Assembly: GCF_014356525.2 (NCBI RefSeq)
Contig: NC_052506.1
Location: 20,611,916 to 20,675,915, forward strand
DNA length: 64,000 bases
Direction of reading: 5' to 3'
Source of the DNA: Nilaparvata lugens
Taxonomy: Eukaryota; Arthropoda; Insecta; Hemiptera; Delphacidae
Positions 1-64,000 of the stretch are shown here, piece after piece (the first letter of the stretch is position 1; every line of letters begins with the position of its first letter). The notes under the pieces are model-generated. The model was not told the origin of the DNA and searched no databases. It saw only the letters and a program-made list of their open reading frames with translations. Made by a program: the position numbers and the translations under genes.

Positions 1-1151
1 ATCATTCATAGTTGAGAATGATATTGTAGCCTATGAATGTATAAATAAATAAACTTGGAAAGATTATCAATTACCAACATTTATTTTAAATTCAATACTT
101 CAAATGAATCATTCTCAATTATACTGGAGAGGATGAATGACCAGTCATGGTGAATCACTGTTCACCCATTCATACTTTTTTCAAAGTTCAATTTGTCAGA
201 AACGTAGACTTCAGAAATACGGATACGGTATGTGTTGAGTTGATTAAGGCGTTAGGCGCTACACTACCTGAGAGACAAAGCGGTGAAGTTCAGTGAAAGA
301 TGATTAACTCTGTTGATATTCTCTCCACTAAATAAACATCGACCGATGTTTTGGCTTCTAGAAGAGATCAGCGCCCTCTCTAGAAGACTGCTGAACTGCA
401 GAACGGTTCAATGTCACGTTCTGGTTCCGCATGGCATGAGCTGGTAGCTTATTTTAATCTTTCATGCCAGTTGCCTTGGCAGGCAATTGTCGTGCCAGTC
501 GCCTTGCCACTAACCAATTGGCATGCCAGTTGTGGGATCAACGATCTAAGTCAACATTTCGGCTACGTCTTCAGAAGTCGGTCAGAATTGTAAACAACGT
601 TGAAGAAATTTGAGGTGTTCGCAAGCTTTGTCGGCCAAAAAGACTAGGTTGATAGGCTGCTAGCCGATATTTGTTGCTGGAAGGCGTACAACCTACCAAA
701 TTTGAGAAATAGGCATTTCAAAGCTCAGGCTGAGTTGACTTACATTGGTCTTCTGTCCTTATAGAAACTGGAACTGGTGTAAGATATCGAACCATAAGAA
801 TAAATTCCAAAGATGTTCAAATCGTGAGATACATTTCCACTCTTCTTTATCTCTCTAATACTATACTCATTCATCGATCTTGTCTTATATTATTAGAGTA
901 TCTCTGAACTTGTTAAATATAAAGGCGTTTTTATTCCAGTGGTTTTAACATATTTGCAGTTGCTATTGGACTAAGGATTACATAAAGCCACCACATTGGT
1001 CGTTTCTCAGACGAGTTGGCAGGGCAAGAATCTCTCCAATTGGCATGTTATCAGCTGATTCCCCGACGCCAACCCAGAGCTTCCAGCCCAGCAGAATCGT
1101 CTGCTTCATGAGAAGTGCCTCTTGTGGCTTGTCCCTAAATCTAATATCAAA

Positions 1152-1281
1152 GAGGATCTTTATTTTTTATTCTTTATTAATTGATACAATAAGTACATCA
1201 TAAAATTATATGGGGAGAGAAAAAATAAGGTAACCTTGTGCTATTCCTCTCCCAAATTTAGATAAGGTTACACATGACCCA
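1152..1281 (-). repeat. Interspersed-repeat tail (copy also at 50262-50380)
   Basis: The reverse complement closely matches 50262-50380: a shared segment about an AAATTTGGGAGAGGAATAG core, then a run toward AATAAAGAATAA. The A-rich, polyadenylation-like end suggests the 3' tail of a non-LTR element. The two copies lie in opposite orientation. No coding part is attached. Confidence 0.6.
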
Positions 1282-2002
1282 AGATTCAAGCTAATTTCGA
1301 AACTATGCTAAATCTCTTCCATGTCCTGGAACTACATTAAACATTCCTCCAATTAAAAATAAGTGTATCTTTCTTTTTGGAGTATGAATTGAACATTTAT
1401 CGATGGAATGATCTGATATACAAATTACATTGATGGACTTACATTTTGACTGTTGTATAGATTGGAATAGGCACCATTTTGGGCTGTAGCCCAATTATTT
1501 CTGAATGTTGAATGGATGATAATGAATCTCATAATAGATATGAATTGATGACATGCTTAGCATGAATCTCAGATTCAATATTTACCCTCATATTAGGAGT
1601 ACTCTTTTTGGTTCCTCAAACACATCTTTTCTCAAATTCTCAGGTTCTGCTCTGAACAACCAAGAAGATACATTTTCCTGTATTCATTTCCAGTTTATTA
1701 CTCACCACATGATTTACTCATTACACGCTGCTCCACAAAAACTGGAATTGAAATAGAAAAATTTCTTTCATCTTTAAGAATCATTTCAATAGAATTCTGT
1801 GTTCAAACGAATATAGGTCGACGTTAGCAAAGAGTTTTCTATTATCGTACAAATTGGATTTGCGTCGGCTTGATTATTTTGCATTGCCGGGAACGAGTAA
1901 GTAAATATAGAAGTTTGTTGATACTTTCCTCCTCTTGCTCGAACCATATAAGCGACTACTATTGAGTGTATTGGATTTGAGAATAAGTAGTGTGTTTTCC
2001 AG

Positions 2003-2010
2003 TATAAATA
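2003..2010 (+). promoter_or_regulatory. Possible TATA box (TATAAATA)
   Basis: TATAAATA lies about 25-30 bases before an A/C-rich start-like sequence (CATCACACAG, near 2024-2033), and a GTAAGC donor-like site follows near 2137. This could be a promoter with a non-coding first exon for the collagen gene. The ATG at 2092 does not encode a signal peptide. AT-rich DNA yields such motifs by chance, so this is only a candidate. Confidence 0.15.
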
Positions 2011-2911
2011 GAGCTTCATCGTCCATCACACAGAGGCCGCTCTTTTACTGCAGAACTGTGTCATTACAAAACAGAGCAGCGCTCTCAGCTAATGGAATTG
2101 GATAGTATAATAGCTCCCGATTTAGAACTTGTAAGCAAGACTCGTGTGTGTGAAAACTGAGGAAAAGATCTCCATTCTGCCGATACGAAATTATCGACGC
2201 TTTTTGAAGTGTGTTGTAAACATTTGCTGGAATGAAACGCAGACGGCTAAGCTGATTGGAAACGCAGGCGGAAATGTGGTAGCCAGGCGAATGGAAATCG
2301 TCAAATAAGATGTTATGTTGGAATTTTCAACAAATAATGAGATATTGTGTTCGAACAGTATACCATGGGAGAGTAGAGCTGTTTTAATAAGCCGTCATCG
2401 TATGAGCAATACCATAGCCACATCTAATAAATAATGTATTAGAGGTGGCTATGGCAATACACTTTGGCCTTCGTATACACATTCCTACTTTTTCATGGAC
2501 ATATGAAATAGAGAATATTCTAGACAATATTCTAGTGTTTTATTATTGAAATATAAAATGTTTATATAATTGTGAAATAATAAAATGCAATATTGCAGGG
2601 TAAAAAAAATATAAAGTTGAGAAGTATTGATCAGGAGAAGAACTTGATAATGCAGTTTTCTCGTTGTTACGCTTTTCATTATCATAATAATTCTCCGATT
2701 TTCTAATTGGTAATTTTTTTTTAAAAGCTGTATTGGCTGAATATGGAGGTGAAGGAATACAATGATAAAGTGGAAGGAAATGAGATTATGGAAATGAATG
2801 TTGTAGGAAATAATGTAGAATATGTTTTGCATGATTAATGTTTGGATGCAAACATTACTTGGATCCTGTTAATATATTTTGCACGAAACAAAAAATGTAT
2901 CGCTATGAAAT

Positions 2912-3056
2912 GAATAAAAGATATCCAGCTGGAATATGATTTATCCGAGAATCAACTCGTTTTTATGTAATAAATAAATAAATAAAAGATATCCACCTGG
3001 AATATGATTTATCCGAGAATCAACTCTATGTTTTTATGGAATAAATAAATAAATTA
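2912..3056. repeat. Local tandem duplication, about 73-bp unit
   Basis: A segment containing AAAAGATATCCA, CTGGAATATGATTTATCC and GAGAATCAACTC occurs twice in direct order, each followed by (AAAT)n runs. The unit probably duplicated through its own tetranucleotide tails. Confidence 0.75.
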
Positions 3057-4187
3057 GTAAATAAATAAATAAACTCTTTCTAAGTAGCCTTTTGTACATT
3101 GTAATAGGTTGAAGGTAACAAATTGTGATCATATCAGCAGAAAATGAGATAATTCATTTCCTTCAACAGTTTTCATTTCCTATTACCGTTGGTCTATAAA
3201 GTTTAATAACCATCTAAATCAGATCTCTACTGCACCTTATAGTCTTCTCAATTTGGTCTAAATTTGTGTTGAAAGGAGTGAATACTAGACATAGGACAAG
3301 GTGTAGGAAGGAGTGAGGTACTAGACACAGGACGAAAGCACTTCGCTTCTCCTGTTCACCGGATTCCCCGGTATACAATATATTCGCCAGTATACAGGTA
3401 TATTTTGCGGGTATTATCCGCCTGCGATAATTAGCCGGTGGAATGCGTGTAATGGCTTCATCTGGCCATTGGCTGTCTTCATCTTGCTGTCTAATAGCTG
3501 CCGCCCTGAGCGGCTTTTGTGCTTCAAGTCCCAGCGGTCATCTTATGCCTTTTCTTACAACAGTCAACAGACGGTCATCTTAGCTACAACAGGCGACCTT
3601 CACACTTCGCGCGTGCTATGATCTGCTGTCTGCATACCATACATTTTCAGGTGCAAGCAGACTTTAGTAAGATTTAGTAATTTATGGAGACTTTAAGTGC
3701 AAGTATAGGGAACCATCCAATTACCATCAAATACTAGCTTGAACTGTCTAGCTTTTTCTCATAGAGGATGGCATAATGCATTCACGTACATAATAGTATA
3801 TACGTTTCCATTATTGGAATGGGGAATTACAATTTATTATGATAAAAGTTTCCATTATTTGAATGGAGAATTACAATTGATGCATAAAAAGGTGGACCAA
3901 ACATTGTCATGTTGTGTTATAAGCCTACATTTATTCAATTCTAAACTATGAAATCAAAACTATATAGCAATTCTCAAATGAATGGATGGAATATCTGTAA
4001 TATATTTCCAAATTGTAAACTTCAGTTCTCCAGTATGATAACGCATTTGAGAGATGCTATGGTCTACTAAGATTCACTGTTTCTGATAACATTATTGAAT
4101 TATAAGTGAATGTATCTACAGAAGTTATGAGATTTAATGATTTTGGAGGGTTACATTCATCCCGGATTAATTATTATTATCTTAATT

Positions 4188-4594
4188 GACCGAGCGAAGT
4201 GAGGTCTAAGATTCAAGTCGACGGTTTGGCATTTCTCTTAATGTTTAAATGTTTATATGTTGCGCATTTACGGCGAAACGCGGCAATAGATTCTCATGAA
4301 ATTTGACAGGTAGCCTATGTTCCTCTTCTAATTGCGCGTCGATGTATATACAAGGTTTTTAGAAATTTTGCATTTCAAGGATAATATAAAAGGAAAAAGG
4401 AGCCTCCTTCATACGTCAATATTAGAGTAAAAATCGGACTATAGAATTATTCATCATAAATCAGCTGACAAGTGATTACACAGATGTGTGGAGAAGCCAC
4501 TCTATTGCTGTATTTCCATAAGGTCTATAGTTTCAATCAGGTACTTGTGGATGAGAATACTGCGTGAGATCTACTGTTCACAGAAATACTAGTA
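4188..4594 (+). repeat. Dispersed repeat family A, copy 1
   Basis: The segment starts GACCGAGCGAAGTGAGGTCT and ends near TACTAGTA. A diverged copy in the same orientation lies at 59375-59782; both share the CGCATTTACGG, ACAAGGTTTTTAGAAATTTTGC and AATCAGCTGACAAGTG blocks in the same order. There is no coding frame. The element class is unknown to me. Confidence 0.7.
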
Positions 4595-4873
4595 CAACAT
4601 CTTAAATATTAATTAGTTAATTAGAACTTCTTGATAGGATAGTATTGTTCTGATCTCGGATTGACATTGATCTTAGGCTACTTGCGGCAAGCCAACCTAA
4701 GCAAAATATGATTAGTGAATACTGTATCAACGAACATCTTCTTATGGAAATTGAAAGCCTCCTCCACTACTGATGGCCTATCAATGTTACATTATTCTAT
4801 GTTATAAGACAGTATCGTTACCGTACTGCAGCATCAATTTATCTCTTTTCTGTATAGTGCTACTTTTTATAGA

Positions 4874-5010
4874 AATAGAGAGAAAAATAGAAATCTCAGT
4901 ACCTTTTATGAAGTATTTAATCACATCATGTTTCGGACATTCAAGTGATATGAAGTAATATGATTAAATAATTCATAAAGGGTACTGAGATTTCTATTTT
5001 TCTTTCTATT
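4874..5010. repeat. Hairpin (inverted-repeat) element, about 137 bp
   Basis: The left arm AATAGAAATCTCAGTACC is repeated inverted at 4981-5000 (GGTACTGAGATTTCTATT), and the arms extend inward through TTTATGAA/TTCATAAA. A related diverged hairpin lies at about 18590-18690. It is consistent with a small foldback MITE. Confidence 0.65.
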
Positions 5011-7556
5011 GCAGCATTAATCTACGATCTCCAATACACTAATAATCTTGCTACTAAAAATAATCTTGTCCACTGCAAATCCTTACGGTATCAAACAACT
5101 TACTTCCGGTCAAGTTCGTGTCCGAAAATGCGCTTCAAGAATGGAAGCGCGATCAAGTCGCAGCGGTCTCAAAGGAGAGGGGGGCTCTGATGCCTGCGGC
5201 TACAGCACGGTTCAGTATTAAAAGCGACACGAGTTTGTATTAGCTGCAAGGTAAAATCTTGGGATTTGTGTCGATTCTTACAGCTACCAACTATATAGTA
5301 TCGATTTGTAGTATATAGTATCTACTATAAATATATAGGTGCATTTTTCGGACGAACGACCGGTCCGTACCGCCCTGAACGGTCACGAACCCGGCAAAGT
5401 CACCACTCAAACGCGCATCACTTGCCGACTCTCATCTAAATTCATTCCAAACTGTCAGCATTTCATACAACTTACATCAATGCTTCCCATTTAACCAATG
5501 CTGATTGTAGCCTCACTATAGCAGACAGCTACCTTCAGATTATTATCGGGAACAGTACACCTCTTGGCTTGCTCCTGATAGCTGATTCTATCTGGAATGT
5601 AACAAGCGCCTAGATGCTTAGATCCTCCCAACGCTATAGATCTTTCACCTGTGAATTTATGTTGAATTCTAGCCAGAAGCATAGGCAAACAGAGTAGAAA
5701 ATAGTATATATAATAATAGTTGTATTATATATTCACTAGTAGAAGTAACGCTAATAAGCTTGAGGCTGTGTGGATGGCTGGCGTTAATCAATAATCTCGT
5801 GATTTCAGAGATCCACATAGCTGTAAAAATATACTGATGGCTGTGAGCGTTCTGCATTTTATCAATAATTGAATTGTTTTCCAATCAATTTGCTGTTAAT
5901 AGATAATACCAGAGAAATCTCCTATAATTAATTATAGGAGATTTATTATTATTTGCTATAGGAGAATTATTATTTGCTATTATTAATTCTGTGATAATAC
6001 TCATTCATCTAGATTATTATCGTTCTGGTTTTGTCTAGATTCCAGGATCAGTTAGTGTAATTACTGTAAGGTCCAACTTCATGTACAAATACTGCCAAAA
6101 TGATGGAAATAGAAAAGCATTGGAGTCGATAGAGTATTACTGATAGCTTCTTAATCAATAATGAATTCTATTATCATCAACACGTTACTGTAGAAGCTTC
6201 CTCCCATCGTATTGCAGGATCAAATTATGGAATTACTGCAATAATTTCAACGTTCCATGTGTAAATACAGCCAAAATATAAGATAGAAGAAGAGCATTGG
6301 AGGAGTCATCAGAAAAACATCCATAATAGATCAACTAAATGTTTTTATAGGAGGGTACCTTCTCCTAGTGACGTATAATCATCGACTCAAATTCTCATTA
6401 ATCAACTTATATAATACATTATTTTTAAAAGGACTATCAAATATTTCTTGCGTTTTACTGTGAAAAAGATAGGAGAAAACTAGAACTCTGAAGATCGTTC
6501 CAAAGGAGTTTTATTATCGGGACATTCAGAAGTAGACTTGTAAAACTCACATTTTCTTTAATTAGCTCTCAATCCATAACGATTGAACAGAGTTCTTTAA
6601 ATAGTTATGGCTTCTTTATGCATTCCAGCCCGATTATTCAACTCTATAGTCCTACTTCTTTGATCTTGTAAACAAATAATGCAGCTTTGGGAAGCTCTTA
6701 GCACTTAAGTTCTATATATTTGTTTCGGTTGTAGAATCTTTGTCGGCACAGCACACTTTGCACCCACGGTATCACCCACGCAATATAAACGCGCAATCTT
6801 CGATTAAAACTAGATCACTCTCAATATTGTGTCTCAGCTAGAATTTCAGCAATAATTTTAAATTACACAAATTGTCTTCCCACTGGATTATTGTTTTCAA
6901 GTCACGATCAGCATAATGTCTGCTTCTTTTTGGCCTGAGGTGGACTGCAGTGAATTCATCACACACTAATGCTAGACTAAGATAGGTCTACACCATATCA
7001 TGAGCTCCTATCGATTTTGCGCGTATCGCATGATTATTACTAACTTGGAATCCCATAAAACCGATTCTTGTGAAGGAGAAATGCCTTGGGATCCGACTGG
7101 AAAATCAAAAATGTTGGACGTGAATCAAGGATAATTCTACTACTAATATTGCTTATCAACTTTCTGATCATTTCCATGTTAGTCAGTAGGCCTATTTCCT
7201 AGAGTTAGATGACCACACATGAACTGGCAGTTTCTTATGAAGAATCCTCCTATAGGCCTGTATGATTGCTTGATCATTATTTTGTTGATTGTACTCGAAT
7301 AATTAAGTTGATTTGATTACAATGGAATTCGAACTTTTGTGTCCTAATAAAATGTCTAATGATCTTATTTTCCATCTCCATTACAGAACTAATTTTTGAG
7401 AAGATTTATGTAGTGTCATGACAAGTTAAAATAAGTTATTCAAATTTCATTTTACTATTATAAAATTGAAAATTTTGAAAATGCTACAATGAAAATCCAT
7501 TGTTCAGTATCCTCTATGGAATTTAAAAAATAATCACCGAATCTATGTATTCATTT

Positions 7557-7672
7557 ATTGTATAAAATACTATAATCATAATACAATAATTATGACATTG
7601 GAGGAAAAACTAGGCTGAGCCTGTACTATTTCTCTCGAAAAATGTTGATATTCACTTGAACATCTCTGTATT
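7557..7672 (-). repeat. Interspersed-repeat tail family B
   Basis: It reads on the - strand as a block with GTACAGGCTCAGCC followed by an AT-rich end resembling AATAAATGAAT. Related copies lie at 29372-29480 and, more diverged, 28438-28500 and 63258-63370. The shared 3'-like tail suggests remnants of a non-LTR element or its SINE partner. Confidence 0.55.
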
Positions 7673-7866
7673 CACTCAAACAATCAAGAACCAATCTTTG
7701 ATAAATACGAATTAGTCATGGAAATTATCGATAGAGACGTTAATAAACGATAAAATATGTGCTCTTTTTCATTCAATATAAAATATGTCTTGATCCAACG
7801 AACTACTAAGAGTAGATTGGAGAAACAATAAACAAATCGTTCATTATGAGTTATCCATCAGAAGCA

Positions 7867-8242
7867 TTTCTTCTCTTTCTCACTCTTTCTCTTCCCCCTC
7901 ACACTTACTCTCTCTCTCTCACTCTCTATTTTCTCACTTTCTCTATCCCTTTCTCTCATTCTCTCTCACACTCTATCTGAATCGAAGTATCCTGCTGTTC
8001 AGTCCGCTCATTATTTCGACAAGCTAAGCGCCTATAAAGTGGATTGCTGGATTGCCGTTGTGTGACTCCTCTCCAATCCCATACTCATTAAAGTAAAGAT
8101 CCTCACCCATAAAACCTATTTTTATCGGCAAGTCGGCCGCTTCCGTTTTCTAAGTCATAAATCGTTTCTGTGAATACAATTCAGCTATTCTAAATTCTAA
8201 ACATCAGCCTCACTCTGTCTCTCTCTCTCTCTCTCTCTCTCT
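7867..8242. repeat. Pyrimidine-rich tracts and (CT)n microsatellite
   Basis: 7867-7977 is an imperfect CTCTCA/CTTTCT tract and 8215-8242 is a clean (CT)n run. The DNA between is ordinary AT-rich sequence. No function is seen. Confidence 0.8.
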
Positions 8243-9284
8243 GTCAAAGAGAACCATCAGCTAGCATGCCGTCATCGCCCATATAGCAAGCCATGGCGTC
8301 ACTTGCATCTTTTCCAATGGCAAATTGCTTGTAAAAATCTCATATCGTTAATAGGATAATGAACGTGGCTGGAAATATCTTTCATTGTTAACTAGATATG
8401 GGTGCCGCCTGAATCGTCATTCTCCAGTAAAGTCAGTTTCTAGTTGTATTTCTGAGTTGAGAACCTAGTATTGAGTACCCAGCTGAAGTTTTTATCGAAA
8501 ATTTAATTCATGCCTGAAAACATGATGCTTATTTAAGTTCGAAAATAATGTATTGTTGATAATATATTGGCGTCTAGTTCTAGTTCTCCAGTAAATCCAG
8601 TGTTTTTGAATCTGAAAGAATTTTCTGAATTTGGTTCAACTAGCTAACAAGGTGTTTTCTGTACCTACTTTGGTCTGACAAGCTAAAGTACAAGGTAAAG
8701 GTGAAGAAACACTGCGAGAGTAATACCTATGAAGCTGAAAGTTGGATTCGCACACAACAGTGACAGTGTAGAGTGGAAATATAATTTTCCTACAGATACC
8801 TTGAAAAGTGGCCATTTGTGCACTGATTGCAGGCCGCAAAGAATCACTTTTCCGCACTAGTGCGCAAAGTGAGTACTTTGCGTACTCCAGATTTGCAGCA
8901 TGACAACGCAAAATAGTTTGTAGGTTATATGGAGCACCAGTGCAGCAAAATCAAAATTAAGTTGGTAATACTCATAGTGAGGCCCACGTTATAATGAATG
9001 GCAGTGGAGAACAGCGTTGCCTTGCCATTATGTGCCTTGGTTATAGTCATTACAATGCTTACATAACATAAACCCCCTTCAAGCAGTCACATTAATTTTC
9101 AATTGAATTACTAATCATTATAATTAAATTATTATTATTCAATTTTAAATAAATTAAGATTTTTATCAATAATAAAATTACACAGGAAAACATTTGATGG
9201 ATTTCAGGGAATTTTACTCATAATTACCCACTTTTCATATTTTATGGTAACTGTAGGAAAAATTTAATGTTAAATACATGCGCA

Positions 9285-9480
9285 AAGTTTGTTTGCTGCA
9301 CTCAAGAAACGTTTCTTTCGGTGCAGCAAACTGTCACTTTGCGCACTAGTTGCACAAATAACTATTCCATAAGTTCTTATCGGACTTTTCCCACTCAATC
9401 CGGCCGAGTGAGTGTGAATGATACCATTAGAACTTATGGGAATTATATTTTCACTGTTCAATGTCACTGTTGAGTGCGAA
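9285..9480 (-). mobile_element. Inverted-repeat MITE, family C
   Basis: GCGCAAAGT and TTTGCTGCA recur inverted within 9280-9345, and AACAGTGAAAATATAATTCC recurs in the relative at 47096-47245, which lies in the opposite orientation. A partial relative lies at 8640-8900. It has no coding capacity, so it is a non-autonomous element. Confidence 0.55.
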
Positions 9481-10134
9481 CCCAGCTTATCTCAGACATC
9501 ATCAATGAATCATAAACTAATAATTCCTTATTGATAGAAATGGCAATTTGGACTGACATTTGGTCTCTCAAGTTATCTACCCTAATAGCTGTCGCACATT
9601 ATGTTCCCTGTTTGATAAAATTTTTATAGCAATAAAAAACAGAACTGGAGAAGCGGCAACCACTATGATGTCATTTTGAGAACAGAGCGTTACTTTCTTG
9701 AATGGAGAGACAGTTGGTTCCACTGTAGATGTCCGTCTTCATTAGATTACATTCATTGAACCCGCGACAACACATTCCATTTCTAAGAACGAGTTTCATA
9801 CAACTAGTATGTGCTGTACATTCATCTCAAGTATACTGATACTGTGCTGTATAATGAATGAACGCTGAATTCAATGGCAAATAAATTACAGTCTAGACAA
9901 GTTTATCAAATTTGAAATAATTAATTATCAAAGTTGAATCGCAGATGTCACCTCATGTTGGATTAATTGCCTCATTTGAAACAGAAATGTCAATACCAAG
10001 GAATTTCCTTTGAAATTCATTCATGATAGGACACTATGACTTTTAATAAAAAATGAACTAGACCTCCTCTTCCAATTTTTTTTTTGCAATTTTGTCTGTT
10101 TTTTCCTCTGGAGACTTTCTACTCATACGACATT

Positions 10135-10299
10135 GGCCGTCTTCACACTTAACGATTCCTTGACGGCACGACACGGCAGAACAGGAAGCTCTCCGATAGG
10201 CTGATTTCCAATACATCAAGCAAATTAGCCAATCGGAGAGCTTCTTGTCCTGTCATATCGTGCCGTATCGCCAAGGAATCAGTAAGTGTGAAAACGGCC
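10135..10299. mobile_element. Foldback MITE, 165 bp
   Basis: It starts GGCCGTCTTCACACTTA and ends TAAGTGTGAAAACGGCC. The arms remain complementary for most of each half (GATTCCTTG/CAAGGAATC, CTCTCCGAT/ATCGGAGAG). This is a clear hairpin with no open frame. Confidence 0.8.
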
Positions 10300-10984
10300 T
10301 ATCATGACCATTAGGCTTGAATAAAATAAATTTTATTTATTACAGTAATGAATATATTGATTATTTTGAGAAGGATTCACTCATTAATTAATCATTACAT
10401 GGTTTTATGATATAATAAAATTTCCCTGAAAAGCCTCAACTCATCGTTCATGTTTACTCATGATTATCGTACAATAGGAGTTGAAATATGGCTATTCGCT
10501 GAGTAGGCTATTCTGAGAGCTGGGTGGATCGGCTCACGAAAACGCAATAAGTTTTTCGATTTTAAAATAATGGTGGCCTGAAAAATAGAATCAAAGCTAA
10601 TGATAGTTTATGACTGCATGTAAGTAGGCAGCAGCCGATTGGGGTTTGGCTGTTTTAATGATTTCAAACGGCACAGTAATAAAATCAGTCCATGCGAAGG
10701 CTTGTGAGGTCCATTTCAGCATATTCTATCTACGAGTGAATTGGAGCTGATTTAATGTGCCGGTCAACTTTAGTTGTAGAGTTACTTAAAAGTTATTGGG
10801 TTGGACGGATCTTGCCCTGTTTATTCTCTAAAGATATGAGTTCATAACTTATTCCTGCTGATTTCCAGTATTCCCCAATGAACAATACAGAGTGAAAAAA
10901 TTATGTTTTTCTCATGAAATTCATCGTCGAAGCCTACTAGACTTGATTTTTGCAAATGAAAAGTGAAGAAGACCTTCACCCTTT

Positions 10985-11345
10985 ATATGTTACATTCTCG
11001 TGCTGTTGGATGGGCAAGTAAGATTTTTCGCTCCCGGCTAATGTATTAGCCAATTGACGGACGACTCAAAGAAGGCCCCCCAAGGCCAATGTCACATCTC
11101 CAACCCCCACTAAATATTTCAAATGTATAGGCACCACAAATAAGGCACCCTCGGAAAAAGATCACTAATCACTATTTTAAACACACTGCTTTTCCTGGAC
11201 CCCCCCCCCCTAAACAAGAAATTCAAGGACGCAGTCAGCGTCCCTCCCCCTTCGGACACCCCCGTCTTAAATTATTCATTCAAGCTAGATGTTAACTTAC
11301 CGTAAAGGACTATCCACCAACAAAAGTCATACGAATTTACGAATT
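10985..11345 (+). mobile_element. Degenerate SINE relic
   Basis: The blocks GTTGGATGGGCA, CTCCCGGCT, AATTGACGG and CCACCAACAAAAG..CATACGAATTTA match, in order, the body and 3' end of the tRNA-headed SINE at 61332-61585. The tRNA-like head is missing or unrecognisable, and an insertion rich in C-runs (11075-11270) separates the two halves. Confidence 0.6.
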
Positions 11346-11599
11346 ATATGTTACATTGTAATTTCATGTTGTATTTGAAATCAAATATCTTGAATTATTC
11401 ACAATAACTAGCATTTTAGTTTAATGATTCATTTCAATGAAGCTGGTGAAATTTTGTATCCTGAAGCCTGACTCCTCATCACATAATAATTTTGTAGTAC
11501 ACAAAATGTATATCCTATCCAGTTATCTGATTGTTGTGGTTTAATATAACATTTTATATTAATTTTTTCTCATGCTTGTCTTTTGTTAATGTGTTGCAG

Positions 11600-64000
<52,401 letters not shown>

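Larger units (their letters stand above)
1..11599. other. Upstream region or long first intron, no coding sequence recognised
   Basis: Apart from the repeats listed separately, nothing here reads as a protein. Open frames are short, AT-rich and unlike known families. The signal-peptide exon and 5' UTR of the collagen gene must lie here or further upstream, because the first exon I can place already starts inside the mature 7S domain. I looked for an ATG followed by a hydrophobic stretch and a phase-0 GT donor and found none that convinced me. Confidence 0.6.

Noticed and set aside
2485..2832. 115-codon AT-rich ORF on the - strand
   Set aside because: Composition matches random AT-rich DNA; no domain, no splice or promoter support.
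11531..11599. Hydrophobic reading directly upstream of exon 1 resembling a signal peptide
   Set aside because: It starts at TTG, not ATG, and is the pyrimidine-rich end of an intron before a clear TTGCAG acceptor.

Overview
This window looks like insect nuclear DNA. It is AT-rich, has long introns, and is crowded with transposable elements and inverted-repeat elements. Several repeat families resemble ones I associate with delphacid planthoppers (Nilaparvata type). That species-level guess rests on memory and no search was run.

The only host gene I can support is one type IV (basement-membrane) collagen alpha chain on the + strand. Its coding exons begin at 11600 with the cysteine-rich N-terminal 7S domain. 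They continue as Gly-X-Y exons across about 51 kb and reach the first exon of the C-terminal NC1 domain at 62812, of which a second copy starts at 63827 and runs off the window. I place 28 exons plus two duplicate exons. Except for the first (7S cysteine) exon, each starts on or inside a glycine codon, and the splice phases chain correctly at every junction except one (29194 to about 41720). The exons add up to about 1,490 codons, which fits a family length near 1,700 once the missing signal-peptide exon and the rest of NC1 are added. The start of NC1 looks more like an alpha-2 (viking-type) chain than alpha-1, but this is tentative.

Region by region: 1-11599 has no recognisable coding sequence and is either upstream sequence or a long first intron filled with repeats. 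11600-29194 holds collagen exons 1-15. 29756 to about 40702 is a young Ty3/Gypsy LTR retrotransposon inside an intron. Its gag and pol are separated by one UGA in a leaky-looking context, and pol is broken by an 893-bp tandem duplication. 40703-41662 is a pure (CA)480 tract. 41718-52295 holds exons 16-23, including a 1.24-kb tandem duplication that copies exon 18. 53249-58508 is a terminal-inverted-repeat element split by a near full-length CR1-like LINE on the - strand. 58741-64000 holds exons 24-28 and the duplicated NC1 exon.

The points most worth checking are the two exon duplications (one frame-incompatible, one with only silent exon differences despite diverged flanks), the phase break that suggests a lost exon beside the (CA)n tract, and the gag-UGA-pol arrangement. 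Assembly artefact is a real alternative for all of these except the last.
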